Shown here one piece after another: positions 1 through 11,802 of a stretch of DNA of 64,000 nt. Made by a program: the position numbers and the translations under genes. The stretch is taken from positions 120,420 to 184,419 of the forward strand of contig JAEUWP010000400.1 in the NCBI GenBank assembly GCA_018524725.1, given 5' to 3'. Below the pieces are notes generated by a model. It was not told the DNA's origin, did not search any database, and was given only the letters and a program-made list of their open reading frames with translations. The number at the start of each line of letters is the position of its first letter. The first letter of the stretch is position 1. This stretch comes from Podaxis mareebaensis. Its lineage: Eukaryota > Basidiomycota > Agaricomycetes > Agaricales > Agaricaceae.

Positions 1-1189
1 CCCATAACGACAACGTGACAATAACTTGAAGTACCAATGTACTCACATGGATCATGCGTGCCCGATAATTCTACTCAATTGTTGCTTCCAAGTTGTCTGT
101 CTCTTGAAATATCCGCTAAGAATACCATCAACGAACAGAGCCCTGCTCCGTAGTGGCACCCTCCAACGCCTCCGGTCTACAGTTACCTTTCCTCGAGTAT
201 TTTCTGGGGCCCGATGTTCTAAACTGTTCTCGAACACACCAATGAGACTGGGCTCAAGTATAACGCCAAAGGATGTTGAAATGCTGATGGATGCCCCCTG
301 TCAAAACCCTGTTTCTTAACTCGCTTGTCGCACTTGGATTCGTCAGCCACCCAGACTAAAGAGGAACACCATACTTAGTCGCCGTTGCCGTACCCGCCTT
401 TTGGGCTCAGTAAAGAACTTGCTATCTCCTACCTAACCAAAAGGGTCTTGATAGCGGAAGTGTCTTCGAGTGAGGGCAGGACCATCGTACCGAGACGCCA
501 AACACTTCTGATGGCTTGAACTGTGCTGTAACTCTCTATCCTGCTCTTAGTACACCGGCCCATCTGAAGCTGTTGATATAAACTGCAAGGTCTCAGCAAC
601 CGCAGGCCACCGTGGAGATTACAGAATGAGGAACTCCGGGGAAAGTCTGCGTTGGATCGCACCACGAAATCAGTCTTCCATTACCATGACTTCTGATCCT
701 TTAGGTGAGTCGCATTCCTATATCAACTCGGTCCCGTAGACGTCTAATAGCAACTGCATACCTGACTCCATCGCAAAATGTCCATGTGGCACATCTGCGC
801 CGACCCCGGAAGCGATGAGAATGGGTTTAGGAAAGCAGAGACGAAAGCAACTCATGCCAGTGTCCTGGACGATGTTACACCTACGAGACACCATTCCACA
901 AGAGGTATCGCATCCAAAATGCTTGACTTGACAGACCCCTAACTAAATCGTCCCCACGTAAGTAAGCATTCCAGGTGACACAGGATCTTACGCCGTTCAC
1001 GTCTTGCATTGCTTCTTCACGGCAGTCTGTGCTCTGGAACACACAGAACATAACATTCGCGCCACTCAGGTGACCATGAAGATGACTGCGGAGTTCCACA
1101 ACATCCGCATCCCCAGGCGAGGAAACGGAGGGTGAGCGAGGATAAAAGGTCGGACGTCAATGAGTGCTGCTCCAGCAGACCCAGTCAGC
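1..1189. other. No supportable gene
   Basis: Only short ORFs of under 100 codons occur here, with no recognisable domain, signal peptide or consistent splice pattern. The right end is the upstream region of the chitinase gene. I see no repeat structure. Confidence 0.5.
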
Positions 1190-3197
1190 ATGTTTTTGTC
1201 CAACAACTTCCGTGGTTTACTTACTTCTTGCTCTCTCTTCGCCTTTGGTGTATCTCAGGCCCTTGCCTTTAACAACACTAGGCAGGACAACGTATGACAG
1301 TTCTACGCCCTGATTTTGACCGTCGATACTGACTATTCACACCTTAGGTCGCTGTGTATGCATTTCCAACAGCATCTGACGGAACTGATAGCTAAAATAA
1401 CACTCAATAGCTACTGGGGTCAGAACTCTTACGGTGCGACTCACCCGAGCGATCCCGCCCACTGGCAGAAGACCATCTCTGCTTATTGTCAGGTAGGCTC
1501 CCCGCGGACCTCCATACCTCACACACGCCCTCAATCTTGTCACTAGGACGATGCTATCGACGTCATCCCAGTCGCGTTCTTGAACGTCTTCTTCTCCGTC
1601 GGCGGAATGCCCGAGATCAACTTGGCCAACGTGAGCTTTAAGCCACCGCCGCTAATAGTACTTTGCAACGGCTGACAGCGGTACTTTGTAGATCTGCAGC
1701 AGCAGCAGCGGGACCTTCCCTGGCACCAACCTCGCCAACTGCCAGTTCCTTGCCCCCGACATCAAAACCTGTCAAGCAAAAGGGAAAATCGTGACTCTAA
1801 GCTTGGGCGGAGCCTCTGGCTCAACGACTTTCACCAGCGACGCCCAAGCGCAGACCCTCGCCGACATCGTCTGGAACTCATTTCTGGGTGGTTCAAGCAC
1901 AATGAGGCCTTTCGGTGACGCCGTCCTTGATGGCGTCGATTTGGACATCGAGTCCGGGAGTGGCGTTGGTCTGGCCGCGTTCGTTACGAGACTCAGGTCT
2001 CACATGTCTGGAGCGAACAAGATGTATGCGTTCTCCCGCGTTTTTCTCTAGAGGCATGGTTTTGTTAATGACGGACCCTCAGGTACTACATCACTGCCGC
2101 GCCACAGTGTGTCTACCCGGACGCTCACCTCCAAAGCGCTCTTGACACCGTCGGTTTTGACGCTGTCTATGTCCAATGTACGTTGCAAAAATAATCTTCA
2201 TGGAGCGCTGTAATTGATATATTCACCTCTAGTCTACAACAACTACTGCGGGTAAGTCAAGTCGATTATCAGGTCTTCCTCTCTGCCTAACCCCTTACGA
2301 TTACTTCAAGCTTGAATAACTACCCGGATGTAAGTCTTCTACGCTCATAGTCGAATCCGACGAAATGTGCTCAAACTTGATTAACAGCAATTCAATTTCG
2401 GCACCTGGTTCGCAACACAAATCTTATCACCTTTAGTTATCACATTGACACCTGAATAGGGATGCCTGGGCCAAGACTAAGTCCCCCAACAAGAGCGTCA
2501 AAATCTATATCGGTGCCCCGGCCTCCCCCACCGCTGCAGGCTCTGGATACGTCACGGCCGAGACTCTCATCAACATCGCATTGGACACCCGTAGCAAGTA
2601 CTCCTCCTTCGGTGGCGTCATGTTGTGGGATGCTTCCCAGGCTGTCGGTGGGTCTAAAATATCGCTCTCTGACAGAAGTCGCGCCTTATGTTTGACAATT
2701 CAGCTAATGACCGCTACGACCTCGCTGTAAAGAAGGGTATTAAGCAGGCCGGTCGTGGCGGTCCCGGTGGAGGACATGCTCCCCCTGGTGGTATTCACTG
2801 CGCTGGTGTTCCCTCTTGGAGGTCCGATGTTGCTGTATGCGATTTCCTTCTAAATTGGGTTCGGTTCGACTTTGACTCATTACTATTAGTACCGCGGCGG
2901 TGATAAAGTCGTCTACAAAGGCCACTTATGGATTGCTAAGTGGTGGTCCGAAGCCTGTGCGTATCATTCAAGTTGTGCTTTGCTCCAGCTAAATGAGTAT
3001 TTTTTTTCTTGTCACATCAGCTGTTCCCGGTGGTAAGTCCTCTTTTTTCTTTGTTGAAGGGTTGATGTGGCCGAGACTCACTACTTGTTGTAGGTGTTGT
3101 TGGTGACTGGGTCGATCTCGGTCCTTGTTTCACCCGCAATGTTTCCCCTGCGTCCGAGTTTGAATACTACTTCGGTATTCAGGACGGCGTGTACTGA
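1190..3197 (+). CDS. Secreted GH18 class III-type chitinase with CBM5/12 chitin-binding module
   Basis: This endochitinase would hydrolyse beta-1,4-linked GlcNAc in chitin, outside the cell or in the wall. The ATG at 1190 opens a hydrophobic signal peptide (about 25 residues, ending near VSQALA). The first catalytic-domain block is SYWGQNSYG (about 1410-1440). The GH18 active-site motif DGVDLDIE, fitting DxxDxDxE with the terminal Glu as acid/base, is encoded near 1927-1952. A late block ending in [11 protein letters not shown] lies near 2610-2645. A C-terminal module with [15 protein letters not shown] (about 2904-2948) matches the carbohydrate-binding family 5/12 signature. The protein ends FGIQDGVY with TGA at 3195. 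About ten short GT-AG introns interrupt the gene. Family assignment is strong; exact exon edges in 2170-2470 and 2640-2900 are uncertain. Confidence 0.88.
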
Positions 3198-3925
3198 CTG
3201 TGAAACGCTTGTGCGGATTGGCTGTTTACCAAGTTGAGATGATACGAATGTGACTAGCGACCCTATGTACTCGAATTCAGAATATGCGAATTTGTTCTTC
3301 GATCACGATTTCTTCTGTAGTGCATGAGAAACGTTGGGGAGACTCGACCATCTGCGTTTCCCTCGCCACCTGCATACGGATTGGCTGGATGAGTCGATAA
3401 GAGTACAGTGCTTCGTGTGCATATCCATATTACATCGTGTCGTTTACCTCGACGGCACTACCAAGTCGGTGCTGCCGAGCCCGGTTTGGTTTCACCAGCC
3501 TGCTCCATCACATAATCGGAGTGCTATGTCCAGGCATAGCACGGATCGACACCATACCCAGCCTATGTATCCTTGGGCCTTGTCTGGCGTCGTTGAATAC
3601 AGCCCGTGAGATCGTTCGGCGACGGAGAGGGGGTAGCCTACATGTTTGGGGATAGGTGATACTTAACACGTGTACTTTTACCTAGATCAGTATGTGTAAG
3701 ATATGGTTTTACTAGGTATTATCTCTCCTGAGCGCAAAGGCTTGGTTGAAACCATAATATTGGCTCATGTTGCGTGATGGAATCGTATTGCGATATGGAC
3801 GAGGAGCATGTATGATCGAGGCGCTCAAGACAGGGGCTGATTAGCCAAATAAGTCGGACCAACAGCTTGTCAGGGCAGTCAACAGCAGTTGTAGTTATTC
3901 ATGGTTGCGTTCACTAAGCACGACC
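3198..3925. other. Intergenic region between chitinase and hydrolase
   Basis: There are two overlapping plus-strand ORFs of 72 and 91 codons without recognisable domains or plausible splicing. I see no RNA gene or repeat. Confidence 0.5.
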
Positions 3926-4756
3926 ATGTCACAAAGTGCTACCGGTCATGATCTCCAACAAATGGTTATTCCGCTACCCACTGGCGTTTCTCTGGAAGTT
4001 GATTTCATTCGACCTCTCCATGCGGGCGAGGGAGGACAGAGATTAGCCGTTAGTCTTCACCCCTGGTCGTGGCTCGGAGGACAGAAAGACGACCCGTGCG
4101 GAATTTCATATCGTGCAATCATTGACCCTGACCTGATGTTCTTCGTAGAGTCCTTAGCTCTCTCACTGATCCATTGCTAGAAAAGAGCTACCACGTACTT
4201 CGTTATAACTCGAGGGGTGTTGGAAAATCTACCGGTTTCCCTTCCTTTACTGGTTTTAGCGAGGCCGAGGACTTGAAAGCTCTTGTTCAATGGGCTCTGA
4301 GCCAGATTGAAAACGTCACCTCTGTGGTGCTCATTGTTAGTCTGTTCAGGCAGAAGAGGGCCGCCGAGCTAACTAACCGACCGATTTCAGGGATACTCTC
4401 ATGGGTCATTGATCACGTCTTTGCATCCTGTCCTACCCGCACCTATCAGGACTTCGCACGTCCTCCTTTCTTATCCGCTGGGTCCGAGAGGATGGCTAAC
4501 ATTATTCCGAACATCCTACTACCAAGAGCAACTTGAGTGTTTATTGAGAGACGATCTCTCCAACGTCCTCGTCGTGTACGGAGACGAGGACGAGTTCACC
4601 AGCATTTCCAGTTACAAAGGATGGATAGGCAAACTCAAGAAGGTTGCTCAGGGCTCCGATCGACTTATGATCGTGGAAATTCAGAACGCCTCGCATTTCT
4701 GGCACGGTCGGAGTGGGTTGGAATTGGGACGAGTGTTAAGACGATGGTTACCATGA
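3926..4756 (+). CDS. Alpha/beta-hydrolase family protein
   Basis: This is a probable serine hydrolase of unknown substrate. The ATG at 3926 (MSQSATG) is chosen; an upstream in-frame TTG is not needed. The N-terminal strand region carries HPWSWLGGQ, standing for the oxyanion-loop segment. The block YHVLRYNSRGVGKSTG is typical of the family just before the nucleophile helix. Splicing an intron from about 4334 to the AG at about 4389 creates GYSHGS, the GxSxG nucleophile elbow. The C-terminal half has VVYGDEDEF (acid region) and NASHFWHG (catalytic His). Two introns are inferred. The product is about 235-245 aa, compact but complete for such proteins. No neighbour hints at the substrate. Confidence 0.75.
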
Positions 4757-5025
4757 CAATAGTAGAGGCGGATACATTTGCAAGTTATTAGTAACGGGAG
4801 AGTGACTTTCCAAATCTTAGTGAATTTTGTTCCTGTCGGAGCGGGCTGTAAACGTGGATGACCCGATTAGGCGCTCTACTTGTACTCGTACACCCATCAC
4901 TCCTCTTCCCTTCTACCACCATCCGTCCACACGTTTCTGTCCTATAACTTGGCTTTTTGTTGACAACAACTTCGTCACAGTTGTTCTATCCCTTTATTTC
5001 TCGTCCCCCTCCCCTACAGTGGTCA

Positions 5026-6664
5026 ATGTACGTGTCATCATTCCGTTGTCGCGTCCTAATCCCACTCATCGACCTCGTCAATTTCCATCAGGCCCTTGCC
5101 AGATGAACGTCCCCGTCAAAGTGTCGCGAATCTGATTGGTCGATTCGAAAATCAATCCAAACGCCAGCCAGCCGCGGCTTCGCTCTCACCTAGAAGTTCG
5201 AGTGTCGTCTCTCATACTACAGGGGATTCTGCTAAGGAGGAGGTCAAGGAGAAGCGAGAATGGCCCCCTAAATCCGTTACTGAGGGTACAACCACTTCCC
5301 CTGCGCCTCCCCCACCTTCATTCCGCTTCAAATCTCCCGTGACACAGCCAGAGCCGCTGCCTGCCACGACAGAGCCTCCAGTTCCTCCCGAGCCCACGAC
5401 AAATGGTGCTTCAGAACCGAAACCTGAAGGGCCTGACATTCCTCCGGAGCCTGTCCCCGCCCCTTCCCAGCCAGAGCCAGTGGCGAAAGAGACGCCGGCT
5501 CCATCAAAGCCCACACCATCAAAGGCACGTACACCGCCCAAGCCTCCAACCACGACCTCCCGGACCGCTTCAGCTACCACACCCAAGACAACTACCAGAA
5601 CCACCAGCACCACCAAGACTCCTATGAAACCTACAACAGCCTCAGCCTCTTCCCCGCCCGCCCAACCCCTGAGGCCACAACACACTGGCCAATCTATCGC
5701 ATCTTCCACAGCCAGGAAAACCGTTGCCAAAGCTACACCCACTAGCCCCGCCCGGCCGAAAACACCTGCACGTACGAGCCTTACTCCTTCGAGATCCTCA
5801 AATCTTTATGCGCCTACTGCTGCGTCCCTCGCTCGAGCACGGAGCGCGCCATCGCCCGTGCCAATGCCTGTCAAGAAACCTGCGGGTGCCAGTTCTTCGG
5901 ACAGATCAACCAAACCCACTGCTGCGTCACTGTCACGTACGCGCTCGCCCGCCGCAGCTCAGCCTGCAAAACCTGCAGCTCCTGCAAGAACAGCTGCCAC
6001 CCCGAGATCATCCCTTCGTGGTGCCCCCGCTGGTACTACACCAGGAACCCCGAGCCGAGGAGGCAAGGTCCCCGCAACACCTTCGAAAACAAAAAAGGCC
6101 AAAGATACGCCTCCTGCCAAATCGACACAAGAGACAGTAATTGCCGGAGAAGCCACCATTGCTACAGCTGCCCCTCTTGAAGCGGATGCAGACGTTTTCT
6201 CCGCGGGGGGATCTGTCGAGGAGAAGCCAGTGAAAGGGATCTCACCACCTCCCGAGCCAGAAGTTAAGAATGAACTTACGGTAGAAGAAGATCAACCAGA
6301 TGATTCTACCGCCCATGAATCTGAACCCAAGATCGTCGTATCAGACGAAGAGGATACAGCACACGACGAGGGCATTGCATCTCCGCAACCTGACCCTCAG
6401 CCTCAACCAACGCACGAATCAGAACATGGCAGCCCCAATGGATCTGCTTCTGCCGTTGCCGTTCAGGAGTCGACATGCGAAAGACCAGAGGAAAGTCCCA
6501 CTGATCCGATCGCCGACAAGCTCGCCGCCCTAGCATCGAGACATGATAGTACCGATATTGAACAGATCGTAAACCTTCTCGAGACTGGTCCTGCTGCAAG
6601 AGCCGCTTCGGATAACATTAGCACACCCTCAGATATACAGGAGATTCCGGACGAGGAGCATTGA
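5026..6664 (+). CDS. Large disordered Pro/Ala/Ser/Thr-rich protein
   Basis: A protein of about 524 aa with no catalytic domain I can recognise. The only ordered-looking stretch is at the N terminus (SVANLIGRFENQ). It is followed by several hundred residues of low complexity rich in P, A, S, T and K, with TAASLART-like repeats around residues 235-285, then an acidic C-terminal tail ending EIPDEEH. The long frame has no ATG upstream of VANLIGRF. Splicing out 5028-5091 (GTACGT...CAG, with a CTAAT branch-like site at 5056) joins AT to G and creates ATG-CCC-TTG in frame, so I place the start codon across that intron. Proteins of this kind in fungi are often cytoskeletal or cell-polarity scaffolds, but nothing here proves that. 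Confidence 0.7.
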
Positions 6665-8019
6665 TTGTCTCCTCTATCACGCTCTTTTTTTTTTTCTTGG
6701 ATAGATCTCCTCGATTTGTGAATTTGTGAGTCGTTGGATACCCATACCAGTAACCGTCCGCTGATCCCCCTTCCGCTCTTGAAAGCTACTCCAAGTGACA
6801 TCTTTCACTCTTGGCATCCGTAATACACTTACAGTCTTTTAGTCCGTTGGTCAATCTCCACTCGTTGGTTGCTTCCCGCTTTTTCTCCCTGCTCTCTTGG
6901 CTTTCACTCATTTTTCTACATCTATGTCATTATTATATATACGCTGTCTGTCGTTCTCCGGTTTTTCGTCTCCCTTCCTTTGATCCTTGCATCTCCAATT
7001 CTATTGATCTTTCCATATCTTTATCCATCAACCTCCACCGCTCGACCTTGTTGACCACATACCACTCAATGATATCCAATCCCAATCAAATCTGCTTTCA
7101 AAATATCAAACATCTCGTATCTTGGGTTTGACTACATCTATTACTACATCTTTTGCGTCAGTGTGGGACAAACGAAGTTACCCATCGTCCAGAAAAGTGG
7201 GTATGGTCAGGATCGTTCCCAACGGCCATCGGGATTTGACAGAGGCGCCGAAAGCCGGAAGGAGGAAGAGTCTGGTATCCGGATCCAGAATGGAAGTATC
7301 ATGATAGAACTAGATGGAGGTCGTTCACCTGCCCGACTGCACCAAAGGGGGGCGAGGTACGAAGTGAGAGAAGAGAGGAAAAACAGGGGGAAAGGAAAGT
7401 GTGGTCGATCAGTAGTTCGTGCTAAAACATGAGCATTCTTCATCATCCTTTTTCTCCAGATTTCATGTATCTAGGCATCTTCTCGAAACATAGCTCATTA
7501 CTTCAAGGGTGTGCAGGTATTTAGTGAACCATAAGAAAAGGAGCAATTGGTATGCCATTTAGTAGCATCACTCGCTCAGTCGAGTTTGGCATTCACACGG
7601 AAGAAACGTGGAAGTAATCATGACGGCTAATACCAGAGCATTGCAAATTAATTTGTTTGCGAGTTCCAGATGATCGTGCAATGGCCTATACAGTGAGATA
7701 CACTCCCTGGCCAACTGACCTGAAGCGCATTATCAGGTCCGTCAGAGGGCATCGTTAGACTTCGTAGGATGATCAAAGGGCCTATGATCTACGACATCTT
7801 GTGGCTAACCAAGAAAGGATGAACACCCAATAGCCAGACAGAAGAGGACATAAACGTGCAGTGACTCAGGATGTATCATGAACAAAGGGGTTCGGGGACG
7901 TACATGTAAAAATAGGATGATCCGGTTTCCCGGCCCGCCGCGAGTTTCTCACGCGTCGCGGGGACGCGTCAGTCTGATCTAAGCACTACACTTGTTAAAT
8001 TACCACCTATCAACCGACC
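6665..8019. other. Intergenic region, 1.35 kb
   Basis: The left part (6665-7130) is pyrimidine-rich and looks like 3' UTR of the preceding gene. The rest holds ORFs below 110 codons with no homology that I recognise. The right end is the SEM1 promoter and contains two MCB-like hexamers, listed separately. Confidence 0.5.
7951..7969 (+). promoter_or_regulatory. Paired MCB-like ACGCGT boxes upstream of SEM1
   Basis: ACGCGT occurs at 7951-7956 and again at 7964-7969, within a short CG-rich patch about 50-70 bp upstream of the SEM1 ATG. ACGCGT is the MluI cell-cycle box bound by the MBF complex in ascomycete yeasts. Whether the same factor acts here is inference. Confidence 0.4.
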
Positions 8020-8419
8020 ATGTCAACCTCGGATTCAAAGGACCAAAAGACAGAAAACCCAACTCTCGGAGTGCTGGAGGAAGACGACGAGTTTGAGGAA
8101 TTTGCCGTTGCAGGTGGGGGTCTCAAACCATTACTGAACCTCAAAATCTGACCATTGTTTCGTTGATCAGACTGGGATGATTCCCAGACGGACTTAGCAC
8201 ATCTTGGGGGTGCAGCCCCTGGGGCAGCGAAATCTGGAGGCGACAAGCTATGGGAGGATAATTGGGATGATGATGACATCGAGGACGATTTCAGCGTACA
8301 ATTACGGTACGCCCTGTTCAGTTGCTTGTGCGCTCAGTATTGATATTCGGCAACATAGGAGTGAGCTGGAAAAGACAAAGAAGGCGAAAGAGGCGGCCGG
8401 TGAAAGCATGCAAACATGA
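8020..8419 (+). CDS. SEM1: SEM1/DSS1, 26S proteasome lid and TREX-2 subunit
   Basis: A very small acidic protein of 96 aa that binds the 19S lid (Rpn3/Rpn7), the TREX-2 mRNA-export complex and, in many eukaryotes, BRCA2-type recombination mediators. The two diagnostic acidic/aromatic blocks are present: [10 protein letters not shown] in exon 1 and [12 protein letters not shown] followed by [16 protein letters not shown] in exon 2. A basic helical tail ([12 protein letters not shown]) lies in exon 3. Exons are 8020-8113, 8171-8306 and 8359-8419, and both introns give perfect frame continuity. The stop is TGA. The gene is too small and too spliced to be found by ORF length alone. MCB-like boxes lie upstream. 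Confidence 0.95.
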
Positions 8420-9031
8420 ACAATGGCTCCCTCGCAACACTTGTACAATATACGGTCCACACTTAATGAAGAAGTTTTGCTGAGCTGTATGCCGACAGCC
8501 TTTCTGTGACATCCATTCGACAAGAATCCCTGCGGGGACACTTTTCATTCCCTCTTGAGCAGGTCGATCATCGGAGATGAATTGCATGTATACTGTACAA
8601 CTTCCAACGATAGGTGCGATAATCGTGATTCCTTGGACTGCGGGTACTGTGGTTTCCTAGGGCCCAGTATTATAGCTTGGCTGAGCTCTCCGAAGCATTG
8701 CTTACGTTCAAATGCAATATCAACAACTGCACTTGCACATGCTCTAACGCTCAGTCGGAAAGGACAGGCTCCTGTATATTTCATCCTCTCTTCAACTCCA
8801 AACTGCCCCCAAACGTCTGACGGTCCGTCGGCCCACTCCTTTAGTCAGAATCGGAGAGGAAAACCTTTACACTGGCAGAAGGATGCTTTCGACGAAAGTC
8901 AGCAGAACAGGGTGGTTTCAGTCATTAAATTCGTGACAAGAGAGTAAACATGGTTAAGAACACAGACATCAATCCCAGTCATGTTCATGCCGCCGTCGTT
9001 AGTGCATATCAGCCAACTAGCCAACCCCCCA
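8420..9031. other. Convergent intergenic region between SEM1 and the MFS transporter
   Basis: It holds the 3' flanks of both genes. A 130-codon plus-strand ORF (8555-8947) has no recognisable domain and no typical start context. I see nothing else. Confidence 0.5.
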
Positions 9032-11802
9032 TTACACCTTCTCATTTTCCGAGGACCTATCCGTCTTCGCGTCAACACCCTCAATTCGCGATACTTGGGT
9101 GCTATCCATCAAGCCCATCTGTGATGTATCGTAGCCATGCGCTTCCAGATACTCGCGGAACTACACCATCCACGTCAGTGCCGCGTTCAAACCTAACTAC
9201 CCACGTAACGAGGCACTCACAGCTTGGTCTTCTTCGACCATACCATCATGGGTCAACGGCTTCACGAAACACAACGTGACTAGAGCGCTCAGAACTGCCA
9301 AACCTGACCCCATCGTCAGTATCGACACCATTCAACTGTCTGTGAAATACGACGTACCACTTCCAATCCAGAAAGGTCCAGTATTGCCTCTCGTGGTCTT
9401 AGATCCCCCAAAAGCTGGACAATAGGATAAGCGAGGTTCTCTTCAGCTATGAATATATCACTAGCTTACCATCGATGATAGGTGGGAATACTACCGCAAG
9501 GACACGCGCGTCAGCCCAAATACGAGCGGATAGTCGCGGTTACATACCCCAGGTACCGACGAAGGCGCCGACTTTTCCAATTGCAGCGGCGAAGCCATAA
9601 AATTGACCCCGGATAGCAGTAGGACTTGTTTTACTTGCCAAAAGGCCCAAACAGTTACCAGGACCTGGGAAGGTATAAATGAAGAATGAGGGATGCCATT
9701 GGCTATGCGACGTACCAAGTTCTCCGAAGGACAGGAAGATACCGTAGACAACCTTGAAACGTGATGAGAAATTCTGTTTTGCAATCCATAATGGAACATA
9801 CGCACAGCAAACGCAGCAATATGGTTCGTCAACCTGTTCTCTTCGCTTTAGGGAATTGTTCCTTGGCTGGGGGACAGACGCTTACTGGACGTAAAGCCCG
9901 CTCATGATAAACCCAATAATGGCTTGGAGAACAAGACCTGTAATCTGTTTCCATTTGTCAACTAGTGAATGTCTCTCATAGTGGAACATCATTTACCATG
10001 GTGTACTTGGGACCCAAATAATCAATAACGAATGCTCCTCCGAGTGTTCCTATGGGTCGATCGCATCATGGCTTTCCAACACAATATTGTTGACACCTGC
10101 CTGGGATATAAAACAAGCTGGCAGTAATCATGGGCGCTTAGTTGTAGAGTTTAGTATTCAGAAGCCAGAACGTACTTGATGACGACACTCCATCCGAAGA
10201 CAACAACCAACGAATCATTGCCGCCCGTCACACTAAGTTGTCCATGTGAGCTTGGGCGGGTTAAGATATTTTTGGATGACCCACTTATCCAATATAGTCG
10301 TGGAATAGATCCCGAACTAGACGGGTCGCAAGAAAAGTTCAGCGGATGAAACCCAGCTAAATAGAAGGAACGGGACGAACTGGATATCTGTATCCCAGGT
10401 CATCCTTCAATCATCGCTCAAATAAATGATGAATCGACTTCGCACTCACACGATGAAATCATAGAGGAACCTGATCGTTCATGGATGCCGTCAACCAACG
10501 TTCGACCATTACAGAGTTAAATTTACACGCACCACACAAAGGAAATCGCCAGAAGGGAGACCCAGTACCGCCTCAACACCAACAAATAGGGGATCTTCGC
10601 GTGCTTCATAGAATCCTTCTTGTAGCGCTCGGGTTCGTCCATGTTAAGTCGCCAGACGAAGACCAATAAGGCAGGCACAACACCGAGGCCCAAGGATAGA
10701 CGCCATACAGCACGGAGGTGATCATTACCAAATCTACACGAGATTGTATGCTATCAGAGGTCTTTCAATGCACAGGATAAGTGCTACTCACATCCAGAAT
10801 AGAACCAAGGGCACAAAGGCAGCGATCACGAATCCAAAATCAATCATTGTGTCTGTCAACGGCGGAAGAAATCGAAGCGGTGTATGTTTAGCACCATATC
10901 ATATGCACAAGGAAGTCGATCTCTCACTAGTAGCTAGGGCGAACCACCTATGTTGGGCACGTTTGCTGATTCCGGGTTCCTCAGATTGCTCTGAAGCTGA
11001 GACTGATCCACAAGGGTATTCAGCTCCGACTCCAATCCCGAGAAGGAAACTATTTCATGATTGTTAAGGACGGAGTGTTCGGTGGGGCATTGTAAGTTGG
11101 AGGAAGACACACCGCATTGCACTCAGCATTGCCAACATTCCACCGAGGCTGCCATGGGCTCCAGAGGATGCAGCTGAGAGACCAGAGAATAATGCGACGA
11201 TGCCTGTTGCGGACATCTAGACGCTCATGCATCAGCAAGACACTCAAACCTTGACAGCTGTCCATGCCACGCACCATTCCAAATTTTCTTCCAACCTTGT
11301 CAGAGAGCCAGCCTATCACGCTATGGGTCAATATGGTTCTATCGGATGATATTGGACATGCCACACCGAAGATAATCATCCCCACAATTGTTCCAGCGAA
11401 TGTTAAGCTCCGTACGATGGTGCCATAATTATGGTCCTCAATTCGATCGGCGCCATAGATACGGGTGAGCACTGGCCACGAGTGTCAGAATCGTCGTAAC
11501 AAAGATGCTCCTGGAGACGAGAAAGGCTCACAAGTGTTCACTGAGACGGTATCAGCGACGCCATTCACAAGACGATGAGGTCACTTACCACTCGAAATGA
11601 TACCGTTTGCGTAACCTTGTGGAGGACACAGTCACTAAACGTAAGGTGTCAGAGGATGTTGTAGCCCACCATCGGAGAACAATGCAGTTCCACAACTGTG
11701 AAACGAGGTAAGGAACTAGGGACCTTATCGAGGACAGGACCGTACTCACGCAAAAATGAGGGAAACACTCCGAATCCTGTCCTTGAGCGCTGCGGACATC
11801 AT
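9032..11802 (-). CDS. Git1-like MFS transporter (phospholipid/glycerophosphodiester or phosphate type)
   Basis: A 12-TM major facilitator transporter, probably at the plasma membrane. Reading the minus strand, spliced exons give [14 protein letters not shown] (first TM region), [13 protein letters not shown] then [14 protein letters not shown] (the MFS loop 2-3 signature), [19 protein letters not shown] (TM4) and [16 protein letters not shown]. Later come [40 protein letters not shown] and the C-terminal [15 protein letters not shown]. These blocks match fungal Git1-type permeases. Many very short introns (more than 12) break the gene, and each junction I tested restored the frame, for example ACT-A|AC-ACA. 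The stop is TAA at 9032. The start is uncertain: MMSAALKD at 11802 is the first clear Met, but a short upstream exon is possible. Substrate is inferred from the family only. Confidence 0.8.

Noticed and set aside
5212..5742. 176-codon minus-strand ORF, Gly/Val-rich
   Set aside because: It is the antisense shadow of the Pro/Ala/Thr-rich plus-strand protein, whose GC-rich codons leave the opposite frames open.
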